Of a stretch of 64,000 nucleotides of DNA, positions 17,131 through 26,506 are shown piece by piece. The DNA lies in NCBI GenBank assembly GCA_013215385.1, contig JABSOY010000018.1, positions 1-64,000 on the forward strand, in the 5' to 3' direction. Origin of the DNA: Colwellia sp. (GTDB lineage: Bacteria > Pseudomonadota > Gammaproteobacteria > Enterobacterales > Alteromonadaceae). How positions within the stretch are numbered: position 1 is the stretch's first letter; every line of letters begins with the position of its first letter. The position numbers and the translations under genes are program-made. The notes under the pieces are model-generated. The model was not told the origin of the DNA. It did no database searches and was given only the letters and a program-made list of their open reading frames with translations.

Positions 17131-19410
17131 TTATATCTTCTCAATGGATACTGCAATCGATTTATAGGTTGGTGTTCCGCAGTCATCAGCGATACTTTCT
17201 AATGGCACTAACGGGTTTGTTTCAGGATAATAGGCCGCTACACATCCGAGAGGTATTGCGTATTCAATAATCTTAAAATTAGAGACTGAACGTTCAATAT
17301 TATCGTTTGATACCGTGGTTATCTTTACATAATCACCATTTTTTAATGCTTGTTTACTGATATCTTCTTCATTCATAAAGATGACATTTCGCTCGCCATA
17401 TACCCCACGGTAGCGATCATCCATACCATAAATAGTGGTATTGTATTGGTCATGAGAACGCATGGTTTGCAGGGTTAAGACGGTTTTTTGGGTTATGGCT
17501 TGTGCGCGTTCATGCGCGAGTTGTGCTGGTAAGTTAGCAGTTGAAAAAGTGGCTTTTTGCTCAGGGGTACGCCATTGGCGTAATGCGGCAGGATTTTGCA
17601 GGTAAAAACCTTTACCTGCTTTAATTCGTGAATTATAGTTTTCAAAACCAGGTAAAACGGCACTTATTTCTTCACGAATTAACGCATAATTACTGGCTAA
17701 TTTATTCCAGTCTACGGTTTTATCGCCTAAAGACGCCATTGCCATACCCGCTACAATAGCAGTCTCTGAACGAAGTTTGGCTGATGCAGGTTCATTTGGT
17801 CCTGTTGAAGCATGTACCATGCTCATCGAATCTTCTACCGTGATACATTGTTCTCCGCTTGTTTGTCGATCGATTTCTGTACGACCAAGGCACGGAAGAA
17901 TTAACGCGCGCTTGCCCGTTATCACATGGCTTCGATTAAGCTTAGTGCTGATTTGTACGGTTAAATCACATTTTTTTAAGGCTTGATGAGTACGTTTAGT
18001 ATCGGGAGTTGCCGCCGAAAAGTTACCGCCTAAGGCAATAAATACTTTAGCCTTGCCCTCAAGCATGGCATGAATCGATTCAACAGTATTAAAACCAGCG
18101 TCACGTGGCACAGTAAAAGTGTAACGTTTTTCTAATGAGTCAAGAAAGTCCATTGATGGTTTTTCGTTGATGCCCATGGTGCGATTACCTTGTACATTTG
18201 AATGGCCACGTACCGGACATGCACCAGCACCGGTTTTGCCAATATTACCTCTGAGCATCAGCACATTTACTAGCTCTCGAACCGTAGCAACAGAATGACG
18301 GTGTTGGGTAATTCCCATAGCCCAAGTAAAAATAACCTTTTCGCTACTGGCGTATATGGTTGCTATTTGCTCAATTTCTTCTCGAGTTAAACTACATTGG
18401 TCGAGAATTTTGTCCCAATCGCTTGCTGCTACACTGCGTTGATAGTCTGCAAAACCATGGCAATGTTCATTGATAAAGTCAGTATCAAGTACCGATTTGT
18501 CTTGTTCAAAGCGTTCAAATAAACATTTAGCTACGCCACGCAATAACGCCATATCACCGCCTAATCTAGGCGTGAAATAATATTTACTGATGGTAGTGCC
18601 GGTTAAAAATATCATTTCTTTTGGGCTTTGAGGATCTGAAAACTTTTGTAAACCGCGCTCTTTTAAATTGTTGATTGAGACAATTTTAGCGCCGCGTTTA
18701 CTTGCCTCACGCAAAGTGCCCAGCATGCGAGGATGATTAGTCCCTGGGTTTTGACCGAAGACGAAAATGGCGTCAGCCTCAGAAAAGTCGTCCATAGTCA
18801 CTGTGCCTTTACCAATACCAAGGCTCTTAGTCATGCCTATGCCTGACGCTTCATGACACATGTTCGAGCAATCAGGAAAGTTATTGGTGCCGAGTACACG
18901 GCCAAATAACTGGTATAAATAAGCCACTTCATTACTTGCTCTTCCCGAGGTGTAAAATAGTGCCTCATTGGGAGAAGAGAGTTGTTGCAGGCTAAGGCCA
19001 ATCACTTTAAAAGCCTCTTGCCAGCTTATTGGCTGGTAGTGATCATTTTCACCGTCATAGTACATTGGCTCAGTTAAACGGCCACTTTTTTCTAGGGAAT
19101 GGTCATCCCATTGTTGTAATTCAGTTATTGAATACTGTCTAAAAAAACTACTATCAACCCGTTTACTGGTTGCTTCCCATGCAATGGCTTTAACGCCATT
19201 TTCGCAAAAATCAACTTTGCCTGCCGTTGTAGAGTCTCCCCACGCACAACCAGGGCAGTCAAAACCACCAGGCTGATTAGCTCGCAGTAATGCTTTAACG
19301 CTTTTGGCTGCATTTTCACTTTGGATCAAATGTTTGGCAGAGCTTCTTAATGCTCCCCAACCACCTGCAGGTGAAGAATAGGCAGGATCGTTTTTTGATG
19401 ACTTAGACAT
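17131..19410 (-). CDS. FdhF/YdeP family molybdopterin oxidoreductase
   Basis: The 759-residue protein belongs to the formate-dehydrogenase-alpha-like YdeP group. PGGFDCPGCAWGD (Cys52 and Cys55) is the characteristic N-terminal block. CHEASGIGMTKSLG, VFGQNPGTNHPRML and MGITQHRHSV are typical of the bis-MGD-binding core. The molydopterin dinucleotide-binding domain is at the C-terminus (MRSHDQYNTTIYGMDDRYRGV). There is no TAT signal, so it is cytoplasmic. The family's reaction is not settled; the E. coli member is linked to acid resistance. No other subunit gene is adjacent. AAGAGATC precedes ATG 19410. Confidence 0.9.
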   Translation of the reverse strand: MSKSSKNDPAYSSPAGGWGALRSSAKHLIQSENAAKSVKALLRANQPGGFDCPGCAWGDSTTAGKVDFCENGVKAIAWEATSKRVDSSFFRQYSITELQQWDDHSLEKSGRLTEPMYYDGENDHYQPISWQEAFKVIGLSLQQLSSPNEALFYTSGRASNEVAYLYQLFGRVLGTNNFPDCSNMCHEASGIGMTKSLGIGKGTVTMDDFSEADAIFVFGQNPGTNHPRMLGTLREASKRGAKIVSINNLKERGLQKFSDPQSPKEMIFLTGTTISKYYFTPRLGGDMALLRGVAKCLFERFEQDKSVLDTDFINEHCHGFADYQRSVAASDWDKILDQCSLTREEIEQIATIYASSEKVIFTWAMGITQHRHSVATVRELVNVLMLRGNIGKTGAGACPVRGHSNVQGNRTMGINEKPSMDFLDSLEKRYTFTVPRDAGFNTVESIHAMLEGKAKVFIALGGNFSAATPDTKRTHQALKKCDLTVQISTKLNRSHVITGKRALILPCLGRTEIDRQTSGEQCITVEDSMSMVHASTGPNEPASAKLRSETAIVAGMAMASLGDKTVDWNKLASNYALIREEISAVLPGFENYNSRIKAGKGFYLQNPAALRQWRTPEQKATFSTANLPAQLAHERAQAITQKTVLTLQTMRSHDQYNTTIYGMDDRYRGVYGERNVIFMNEEDISKQALKNGDYVKITTVSNDNIERSVSNFKIIEYAIPLGCVAAYYPETNPLVPLESIADDCGTPTYKSIAVSIEKI

Positions 19411-19531
19411 GTAAGATCTCTTTATTTGCGTAGCGTTTAGTTGCTCAGCTTGGCAGCAAAATAAGGCTAACTATGTATTACCGGCCGAATTAACTGTTAG
19501 TCGACGTTTACGTAACTAACACTGTCGTCGC

Positions 19532-19765
19532 GTGTTTTTATCTGATAAACAAGCAGCCATTTACCTAAAGCTAAATGGCGGGCAACATCTGCTCGAAGCA
19601 ACCATTTTAGCAGATAAATTGAAAAAGCAGCGCAATGATTACCTATTGTCCCTGACTATTTTTAAAAATGGCAAGGTAAGCCGTCTTTGGCGTCAGTGCA
19701 CATTTTTTCTAAAGGGAGCTGCCTCGCTTTTACTGGGGGAGGGCTCATCATACTCTTGTTATTAA
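19532..19765 (+). CDS. Doubtful small ORF upstream of the TonB receptor
   Basis: The 77-codon frame starts at GTG without a clear ribosome binding site. The first 50 residues (KQAAIYLKLNGGQHLLEATI) read like a real helical protein. The tail is cysteine- and serine-rich and looks random. It could be a truncated gene or chance. I do not recognise it. The interval 19411-20065 otherwise holds only the palindrome at 19966. Confidence 0.25.
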   Translation: MFLSDKQAAIYLKLNGGQHLLEATILADKLKKQRNDYLLSLTIFKNGKVSRLWRQCTFFLKGAASLLLGEGSSYSCY

Positions 19766-19965
19766 TGAATAAAAAATAGGCAGTATAAAATTGCAAAGAT
19801 ATAAAAAGCAATGGGATTTACTGATTTATGCCAATAATTCAAACTAAGCTCAACCCTAGCGTCAAGGAAATCATTTCCTAAAATACACAGTTCATCTAAG
19901 TACCTGTATGTAGGTCATTTAAAAAACGTCCAAAATAGTACACAAGTTCGGTTACATTTTTTAAC

Positions 19966-19987
19966 ACAAGTGTTTTAAAACACTTGT
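19966..19987. promoter_or_regulatory. 22-bp perfect palindrome upstream of the TonB receptor gene
   Basis: ACAAGTGTTTT is followed directly by its exact complement. It lies 78 bases before the start codon of the receptor and just before a TAATAT-like -10 element (about 19996). A dimeric repressor or activator site is the simplest reading. No known consensus (such as Fur) is matched. Confidence 0.5.
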
Positions 19988-20065
19988 AGTACTGTTAATA
20001 TGCGCCCGCTGAATGCTAATAACTATCATTCACATTCGTGTTTACGTTACTATAAAGGTTATCTA

Positions 20066-22453
20066 ATGAAAATATCTCTAGTGTCCAGTGCAGTATGCAT
20101 TGGTTTATTACTCTCTTCGACAGTTAGTGCTAATTCTGTACCTGATCCTAAGAAAGACGCCGTTGATGATGAACATAAAATCGAACGTATTATGGTTACA
20201 GGGCAAAAAATAACTAGAAGCTTACAAGAAACCACCACCAGTGTTGCTGTTGTTACTACTTTGGATATTGAACAACAAAATATTAGCAGTTTTTATGATG
20301 CCTTAACGATAACAGCAAATACCCATGCAACTGCCGATGGTGGTTTTAGTATTCGTGGCATTGATGGTACGAATGTTTCGGGTGGTGGTAATAGTTATTT
20401 AGCTAGTGTTTATGTTGATGGCGCCTCATTGCCAAGACAAATGATCAATGGCGGAAGTTTCTCCACTTGGGATGCTAAGCAAGTAGAAATTTTACGGGGA
20501 CCACAATCGACCCTGCAAGGCCGCAATGCATTAGCGGGTGCGGTAGTAATGAATACTCAGGAAGCAACGCATGACTGGCAAGGCAAATATAGGTTGCAAA
20601 CTGGTGAATACGGCGAAAGAGAAGCGGCAATCGCATTTGGTGGTGGTCTTATCGAAGATCAACTTGCTTTCCGTTTTAGTGGTGAACATAAAGAAGCCGA
20701 TGGTTTTATTGAAAACCTTACGCTTAAGCAACCAGGTAATGCTCGCGAAGATCAATTATACCGCTTAAAGTTTTTACTGACCCCTGATGCATTATCAGAT
20801 TTTACTGCTCAGTTATCTTATACCCATGCTGAAAATGAGCGTGGCCTCGGCTGGATTAACAACCCTAATTCTGGCAACGACGCTAAGAAAATTTCTGTTT
20901 ATAGCCATGCTTATATTTATAATAACCTTGCCAATAAGAAATTTTATGATGCGGACTTAATATCACTAAAACTTGACTATGCACTTAATGACGAATGGGA
21001 TCTAACTTCTGTAACGACAAACTCGACCGTTGATGACGGCTCAATTAGAGATGCCGATGGCACTGCTGAAGACTTAAGTCGAAATAATTGGAACACGAGC
21101 ATTGATACCTTTAGTCAAGAGTTACGATTGACCTTTGACTATGAAAATATACAAGGCATAGTTGGTGCTTACTATTTCAAGGAAGATATCGCTAGTAAAA
21201 CTATTGGCTTGAGTAATTTATCATTAGATAGAGCCGGTTTAGATAATGAATTTTTAATAAGAAATTATGGTCTTGATGCAGGAACTGCTGGCTTAGTATT
21301 ATCACAATATGACGCTTTTAATCCAGCTGTATATGTAAATACCGGCGATACAACAACAGAGGTGACCAGTTATGCACTTTTTACTGATTTGGTTTACCAA
21401 ATATCGGCTCAGTGGGATATTTACGCGGGTTTACGTTTCGACCGTGAGGAACAGAAAAACGCCGACCATACCACTGTCGCATTGAGCAATGGTCATTTAC
21501 TGCCAGACCCTGCCAGTTATCAAGACACACCATACCAAGGACTCATACCATTAATTACCGGTATTAATGCCTTTATCCACAATAGTGTCGAAAATGCTAA
21601 TGGCACAACCCCATTAGTTGATGCCAGCTTTGATACCGTTTTACCAAAAATTGGTGTTAGTTATCATTGGAATGAAGACTTAACGACTAGCTTTACTTTT
21701 CAACAAGGTTATCGCTCAGGTGGCGTCGGTACTAATACTGCAACCGCAACCGCATATCAGTACGATCCAGAATATACCGATAATTATGAATTTTCATTAC
21801 GATCTACTTGGTTAGAGGGTGACCTAGTTGCTAATGCAAATATTTTTTATATTGACTGGACAGATCAACAAGTCAGAGTACAACTCTCTGGTAATGTTTT
21901 TGATAGTGAAACAAAAAATGCCGGCAGCTCTAAACTACAGGGCTTTGAGTTAGAATTGACTTACCAAGTGAATAATCAACTTAAGCTTTATTCATCAATG
22001 GGACAGGCAAAAAGTGAGTTTACTGACTTTTTAGTTCCGACACCTAAATCAAACACATCAACGAGTGGCATAAGTGTCGTTATTGACGGTGATTTTTATG
22101 ATTTATCAGGCAGAAGCTTTGCCGACTCTCCCCAATGGACCGGGAATGTTGGCGCCACTTATACTGCAGATAATGGTTTCTTTGCCAATGTCAGCGCTAA
22201 CTACGCCAGCACCTCTCCAGGATATATTAATCCATTTATTAGCGGTCATGCGCCTGGTGATGAGTATTATGATGTGCAAAACCATAGCCGCACATTAGTT
22301 AATATGCAGTTAGGCTATGAATGGGAAGTAATCGGCATTTATTTAAAAGCGAGCAACTTACTTGACGACGAGTATTTAGAATATAATGGCGAAAAGACCA
22401 TTACTATCGGTCAGCCAAGACAAGTTAGTTTAAGCGTAAGAGGTCGTTTTTAG
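20066..22453 (+). CDS. TonB-dependent outer-membrane receptor
   Basis: The 795-residue protein starts at ATG 20066 after AAGGTTAT; an upstream in-frame ATG at 20000 is less likely. A signal peptide ends near VSA|N. A TonB-box-like IERIMVTGQK precedes a plug domain (TSVAVVTTLDIEQQNISSFYD, VYVDGASLPRQM, VEILRGPQSTLQGRNALAG). The 22-strand barrel ends in the terminal Phe of VSLSVRGRF. It imports an iron complex or another scarce nutrient; the ligand is not evident. The gene stands alone between the palindrome and a strong terminator. Confidence 0.93.
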   Translation: MKISLVSSAVCIGLLLSSTVSANSVPDPKKDAVDDEHKIERIMVTGQKITRSLQETTTSVAVVTTLDIEQQNISSFYDALTITANTHATADGGFSIRGIDGTNVSGGGNSYLASVYVDGASLPRQMINGGSFSTWDAKQVEILRGPQSTLQGRNALAGAVVMNTQEATHDWQGKYRLQTGEYGEREAAIAFGGGLIEDQLAFRFSGEHKEADGFIENLTLKQPGNAREDQLYRLKFLLTPDALSDFTAQLSYTHAENERGLGWINNPNSGNDAKKISVYSHAYIYNNLANKKFYDADLISLKLDYALNDEWDLTSVTTNSTVDDGSIRDADGTAEDLSRNNWNTSIDTFSQELRLTFDYENIQGIVGAYYFKEDIASKTIGLSNLSLDRAGLDNEFLIRNYGLDAGTAGLVLSQYDAFNPAVYVNTGDTTTEVTSYALFTDLVYQISAQWDIYAGLRFDREEQKNADHTTVALSNGHLLPDPASYQDTPYQGLIPLITGINAFIHNSVENANGTTPLVDASFDTVLPKIGVSYHWNEDLTTSFTFQQGYRSGGVGTNTATATAYQYDPEYTDNYEFSLRSTWLEGDLVANANIFYIDWTDQQVRVQLSGNVFDSETKNAGSSKLQGFELELTYQVNNQLKLYSSMGQAKSEFTDFLVPTPKSNTSTSGISVVIDGDFYDLSGRSFADSPQWTGNVGATYTADNGFFANVSANYASTSPGYINPFISGHAPGDEYYDVQNHSRTLVNMQLGYEWEVIGIYLKASNLLDDEYLEYNGEKTITIGQPRQVSLSVRGRF

Positions 22454-22522
22454 TTTAATAAATAATATCTGCATACTTAATTGACGACAAAGTTAGGTAT
22501 AACCAGCGATAAGCTGACCAAT

Positions 22523-22550
22523 AAAAAAGGAGCCACCGGCTCCTTTTTTA
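22523..22550 (+). terminator. Rho-independent terminator of the TonB receptor gene
   Basis: AGGAGCC and GGCTCCT form a stem around ACC, with A and T runs on either side, so it may work in both directions. Confidence 0.9.
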
Positions 22551-22656
22551 TTGATTATTTAAACAAATATTCTCAGAGAAATCTAATCGATATTTATATG
22601 AATATCGGGGCTAAAATTCTCTATTATCCCTTACGTGTAGTCAGAGAGTATTAAGT

Positions 22657-23322
22657 TTAGCTTGCTTCTCTGTCAGCGATACGAATCGATGCTTTAATGA
22701 TTTGAACAGGTTCTTTGGTTTTACCTCTTCGACTACCTAAGGCTTCAATTTTAGTTAAGCTGTCTTCTAAACCGGCAACGACTTTACCAAAAATAGTATG
22801 TTTACCATCTAAGAAAGGTGTTGGTAAAAAAGTGATAAAAAACTGACTGCCGTCAGTACCAGGGCCAGAATTAGCCATGCTTAACATACCTGGCTCGCTA
22901 TGACTTACTTCACCATCAAATTCGCCTTCATACTTATAACCTGGGTTACCTGTGCCGTTGCCTAATGGGTCTCCACCTTGTGCCATAAAACCTGGAATAA
23001 CGCGATGAAAAATTAAATCATCATAGAAACCAAGATTAGTTAAATAAATCGTACTAGAAACATGCATAGGTGCTGAATCTGTTAATAGCTTGATCGTCAG
23101 GTTACCTTGGTTAGTTTGCAGCTCCCAAAAGTAATCTTTTTCTGGGGTAAAGTTAAGTAGTGGTGGTTTGCCTAATGTTGTTTTCCAAGCCGGATCTGTT
23201 TTATCTATCGCTTGTGCCGTTATAAAGCTATCTACTTGCTCTGTTGCGGGATCTCCGCCCCAACAACCAGCCAACGTTACTATTACAAAAAGGCTAGCAA
23301 TGATTTGTTTTTTATTATTCAT
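22657..23322 (-). CDS. Cyclophilin-type peptidyl-prolyl isomerase, lipoprotein
   Basis: The 221-residue protein has a lipoprotein signal with lipobox LAGC (Cys20). Residues about 65-215 form a cyclophilin domain with [38 protein letters not shown] and [14 protein letters not shown]. The catalytic Arg of FHRV and the Phe/Gln of SQFFI are present. It catalyses proline isomerisation and is expected to help protein folding in the envelope. It has about 40 extra residues between the lipobox and the domain. No operon partner. Confidence 0.93.
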   Translation of the reverse strand: MNNKKQIIASLFVIVTLAGCWGGDPATEQVDSFITAQAIDKTDPAWKTTLGKPPLLNFTPEKDYFWELQTNQGNLTIKLLTDSAPMHVSSTIYLTNLGFYDDLIFHRVIPGFMAQGGDPLGNGTGNPGYKYEGEFDGEVSHSEPGMLSMANSGPGTDGSQFFITFLPTPFLDGKHTIFGKVVAGLEDSLTKIEALGSRRGKTKEPVQIIKASIRIADREAS

Positions 23323-23482
23323 ATAAAATGTCTTATGGTTTATTTAAAGTGATTAAAAGTATTTTAATTAAACAAATATTATCAGGTATTAAGTATCAGA
23401 CAATAGTAATTTGTAATTGAGTGGCAAATCATTATGCTATTAACAAGAACTAAGGCGACTGCACAACAATAGAATAAAGAGG

Positions 23483-24178
23483 CTAGAGTATTTGAGCAGC
23501 CAGTTTAGCTTTATCTTTTTTGATCAACTTTTCAGCTATTCGTTTTTTCACTTGCTCTGGTTTATTTTGACTGAGTTTAAAGTTTCCCTCAATACTACTG
23601 ATATTCACTTTAAAAAAAGTGATAGCGGTTAACATTTGTCTTATTTTTTTATCGCTAACTTGGGTTAATTGCCAAGGATTTTCTTGCTCTCGTTCGAAAT
23701 ATTGGCTGCTTATTTTCATTTGTTGATATTTTTTTTCCGGCGCTAATATTCCCGTGGCAATGCCAGTAACATGAACCTTGGCATAGTTCCATGAGGGTAC
23801 AACTTGTCCGCTAATATTGTCTTGAGTATGGTCATGGCAGTGAGGTGAAATATATCCTTGTTCACCATGGAACACTAAACTCACTTGTACGTGGTCTTGT
23901 GCTAATAATTGCTCCGCTAATGGATGACGATTGCTGACATGGGCAATGAGACATTGATCTTCTGTATCAGTTGCAGAGTCACCATTGGACTCAGACTCAG
24001 ACTCAGACTCAGATTCAGATTCACACTCACACTCATCGAAGTGAAAAGGTATATGGCTAATATGGGGTAATGCTTCATTAATATTTATTAGCAGTGTTGC
24101 TAATGGGTTGTCATTAATAACACTGTTTAATTTATGACTTTCATCTTTATTTATTTGAAAGTATTTAGGCGGGTACAT
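23483..24178 (-). CDS. paiB: PaiB family FMN-binding regulator-like protein with an acidic repeat
   Basis: The sequence follows the PaiB/FMN-binding split-barrel pattern: MYPPKYFQ, NDNPLATLL, HIPFHF, ISPHCHDH, VVPSWNYAKVHVTG, and SIEGNFKLSQNKPEQVKKRI. Residues about 48-63 are a (Ser-Glu)/(Cys-Glu) repeat encoded by eight hexanucleotides, absent from ordinary members. ATG 24178 is chosen over TTG 24184 because AAGGA lies 8 bases before it and the family starts MYPP. It overlaps the end of the upstream GNAT gene, as paiA and paiB do in Bacillus. Its role may be in redox or polyamine-related control. Confidence 0.8.
   Translation of the reverse strand: MYPPKYFQINKDESHKLNSVINDNPLATLLININEALPHISHIPFHFDECECESESESESESESNGDSATDTEDQCLIAHVSNRHPLAEQLLAQDHVQVSLVFHGEQGYISPHCHDHTQDNISGQVVPSWNYAKVHVTGIATGILAPEKKYQQMKISSQYFEREQENPWQLTQVSDKKIRQMLTAITFFKVNISSIEGNFKLSQNKPEQVKKRIAEKLIKKDKAKLAAQIL
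23988..24035 (+). repeat. Hexanucleotide microsatellite inside the PaiB-like gene
   Basis: Four GACTCA, two GATTCA and two CACTCA units follow each other without a break. On the coding strand they encode (CE)2(SE)6. Unit gain or loss keeps the frame but changes the length of the acidic loop. Confidence 0.9.
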
Positions 24179-24800
24179 GCTCAAATTCCTTTGCTTTTTT
24201 ACTGGTCGCTAATAAGTTTTTTGCTACTTGTGACCATTCATCATCGATGATGCTGAACATGGCAGTATTTCTATAATTACCATTAGGAGAGCGGCGGTGC
24301 TTTCTTAAAATACCTTCAAAATGACCACCAATACGAGCAATAGCATTGCGAGATTGTTCATTGTTTTCGTTAGTACAGATTTCAACACGCGCCATTTTTA
24401 AATGCTCAAACGCATGTTTTAACATTAAATACTTTGCATGTGAGTTGACATAACTTCGTTGAAATTCAGGGGTAATGAATGTATGACCAAGCTCAATCGA
24501 TTTGTCTTTTTCGTTGTAGCGAAATAAGCGCGTTGAGCCAATAACTCTATCGGTATTCTTATCGATAGTGATAAACGCGAGTTGCAGCCCTTGTGACATT
24601 TCATTAATGGCTGCTTGCATCCAAGTTTTAGCAACCTGATTGTTTTTACAGCGATTAACTGGCATGTGCTGCCAAACTTGCGGATAATTTCCTGCTAAGC
24701 AGTAGTCATTAAGATGTTGCAGGCTCATCGGGACTAATTTTATTAAGCTGGTTTCTAAGGTAATTGCTTGCAGTGGCTGTTGTTGCATCTGTTGTTCCAT
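24165..24800 (-). CDS. GNAT family N-acetyltransferase
   Basis: The 211-residue RimJ/RimL-like protein has TLETSLIKLVPMSLQHLNDY, a core IGSTRLFRYNEKDKSIELGH, acetyl-CoA-binding region FQRSYVNSHAKYLMLKHAF and ARIGGHFEGILRKHRRSPNG. The last block is typical of the YjcK/RimL group. The frame opens at TTG 24830, but ATG 24800 is more likely. It overlaps PaiB by 14 bases, so the two are translationally coupled. It probably acetylates a protein N-terminus or small amine; the substrate is unknown. Confidence 0.85.
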   Translation of the reverse strand: MEQQMQQQPLQAITLETSLIKLVPMSLQHLNDYCLAGNYPQVWQHMPVNRCKNNQVAKTWMQAAINEMSQGLQLAFITIDKNTDRVIGSTRLFRYNEKDKSIELGHTFITPEFQRSYVNSHAKYLMLKHAFEHLKMARVEICTNENNEQSRNAIARIGGHFEGILRKHRRSPNGNYRNTAMFSIIDDEWSQVAKNLLATSKKAKEFEHVPA

Positions 24801-24893
24801 GATGGTGTCGATAAGTGTTGTTATTATCAATGTTTTTGGTATAACTACTACAACCAGATTCGTATAAGTAGGTAGACCAGATTGAAGTCTTTA

Positions 24894-24923
24894 AACCTAA
24901 ACCTAAACCTAAACTTGAACCTA
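24894..24923 (+). repeat. Hexanucleotide repeat before or within the start of the MocR gene
   Basis: The units are AACCTA three times, AACTTG once and AACCTA once. If the TTG at 24882 is the start they encode a (Leu-Asn) tract; if ATG 24963 is used they lie in the divergent promoter region. Confidence 0.85.
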
Positions 24924-24962
24924 AACTCTGGGTTATCGACTGAAAACCTAGCAGCAGACAAT

Positions 24963-26408
24963 ATGTCAGGTAAACAAGCAAAGTATTTAGTGATTGCTGA
25001 GGCATTACGTAAAGCTATAAAAGAAGGGCAGGTTGCCCCTACCGAATGGCTTCCTTCCGCGCGAAAACTGGCGCAACAGTTAGCGGTAAATCGTCATACC
25101 ATTATGGCGGCATTGGCTGAATTAGTGGCGCAAGGTTGGGTTGAAGCAAAAGAACGTTCAGGGTATCGGGTGGTAGCCAATTTACCCATTCAAAGTAGTC
25201 GTCCAGTAAATAAAGTAAATCAAAGAGCGCAAGATTTTGATTGGCAGTTTCGCCATAAACAAAATATACCGGTTACGCCAAAAATTAAAGCGAGCCAGTA
25301 TGTTTATAATTTCTCTGGCGGTCAGCCAGATATCAGAAAATTCCCTTTTGATGAATTTAAAGGTCATTTTGCACAAACGTGTCAACGACCGAAAATCGAT
25401 GATTTAAGTTATGGCGATAGTCGCGGAGAAGCTGAGCTTATTACCGAAATATCGACTTACTTACGTCGTGTGCGCTCTATTACCGATAAAGAAATGATGA
25501 TTTGTAATGGCTCACAAGAAGCTTTGTATATGATCTCTCAGTTACTGCTTCAGCCCGGTGATAAAGTCGCTGTAGAGCAATTAGGCTATCCACCTGCTTG
25601 GGCTGCTTTTGAAAGAGCAGGAGCCGAATTAATTGCTATTGAACAAGATGAACGTGGTATCGACCCTGTTCATTTAGCTAAAGTGCTAGCAGAGGGCGAT
25701 GTAAAATTGCTTTATTTGACGCCATTGCACCAATACCCAACGACAGTCTCTTTGGATATTGCCCGACGCATGAAAATTTATCAACTAGCGGTACAGTATG
25801 GTGTGGCGATTGTAGAAGATGATTATGATCATGAATTTCATTATGACAGCCAGCCTATTGCTCCTATGGCCGCGGACGATCCTGCTGGTTTAGTCATTTA
25901 TATTTCTACGTTTTCCAAGATAATGTTTGGTGGCGCACGTATTGGTTATGTTGTCGCCGATAATGCCTTAATTACCCAAGTGTCAGCTTATAAAATGCTG
26001 ATGAATCACAAAAGTAATGTTTTAGTGCAACAAGCCGTGGCTAAATGGATGCAACAAGGCGGTTTTGAAGGGCACTTACGTCGGATGACACGTCTGTACC
26101 AAAAGCGTCGTGATTTTATGGTACTCGAGCTAAAGTCTTATCAAGCTAAGGGGATGCCAATACATTTTGAAGTGCCTGCTGGTGGCATGGCTATTTGGCT
26201 TGATACGGGCAAGTCCATCGTCGGTTTAAAAGAAAAACTCTTAGCAAAAAAAGTCTATTTACAAACAGAAGTAGAGTTTAATATGCTCAAAGAGTTGCCA
26301 GAGTGTGATTACCGCTTTATCCGCTTGGGTTTTGCAGCCATGAATGAAGTTGAAGTTGCACAAGGTTTAAGCATTGTGATGGCGGTTTTATACAGTGAGG
26401 AAAGTTAA
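24963..26408 (+). CDS. MocR/PdxR-type regulator (GntR HTH plus aminotransferase-like domain)
   Basis: The 481-residue protein has a GntR winged helix at residues 1-75 (YLVIAEALRKAIKEGQVAPT, LPSARKLAQQLAVNRHTIMA). A class I aminotransferase-like domain follows from about residue 110 (SYGDSRGEAELITEISTYLR, VEDDYDHEFHYDS, STFSKIMFGGARIGYV with the PLP lysine). PdxR-type members sense PLP; others control GABA or taurine genes. The frame opens at TTG 24882, which would add an (Leu-Asn) repeat. It is divergent from the GNAT-PaiB pair and probably regulates it. Confidence 0.88.
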   Translation: MSGKQAKYLVIAEALRKAIKEGQVAPTEWLPSARKLAQQLAVNRHTIMAALAELVAQGWVEAKERSGYRVVANLPIQSSRPVNKVNQRAQDFDWQFRHKQNIPVTPKIKASQYVYNFSGGQPDIRKFPFDEFKGHFAQTCQRPKIDDLSYGDSRGEAELITEISTYLRRVRSITDKEMMICNGSQEALYMISQLLLQPGDKVAVEQLGYPPAWAAFERAGAELIAIEQDERGIDPVHLAKVLAEGDVKLLYLTPLHQYPTTVSLDIARRMKIYQLAVQYGVAIVEDDYDHEFHYDSQPIAPMAADDPAGLVIYISTFSKIMFGGARIGYVVADNALITQVSAYKMLMNHKSNVLVQQAVAKWMQQGGFEGHLRRMTRLYQKRRDFMVLELKSYQAKGMPIHFEVPAGGMAIWLDTGKSIVGLKEKLLAKKVYLQTEVEFNMLKELPECDYRFIRLGFAAMNEVEVAQGLSIVMAVLYSEES

Positions 26409-26506
26409 AGGGGATGTTTTAATCCGTATGGCTTAAAGCGATATAACATAGCCATGATAAATTATAGATAATAATTTTAATCTTCTATGCTACAGCAGAT
26501 AAGCTC

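Noticed and set aside
20531-20768. Small ORFs on both strands within the TonB receptor
   Set aside because: They are shadows of the receptor frame.
23988-24035. CRISPR-like array
   Set aside because: The repeat is a 6-bp microsatellite in a coding frame, with no spacers and no cas genes anywhere in the window.
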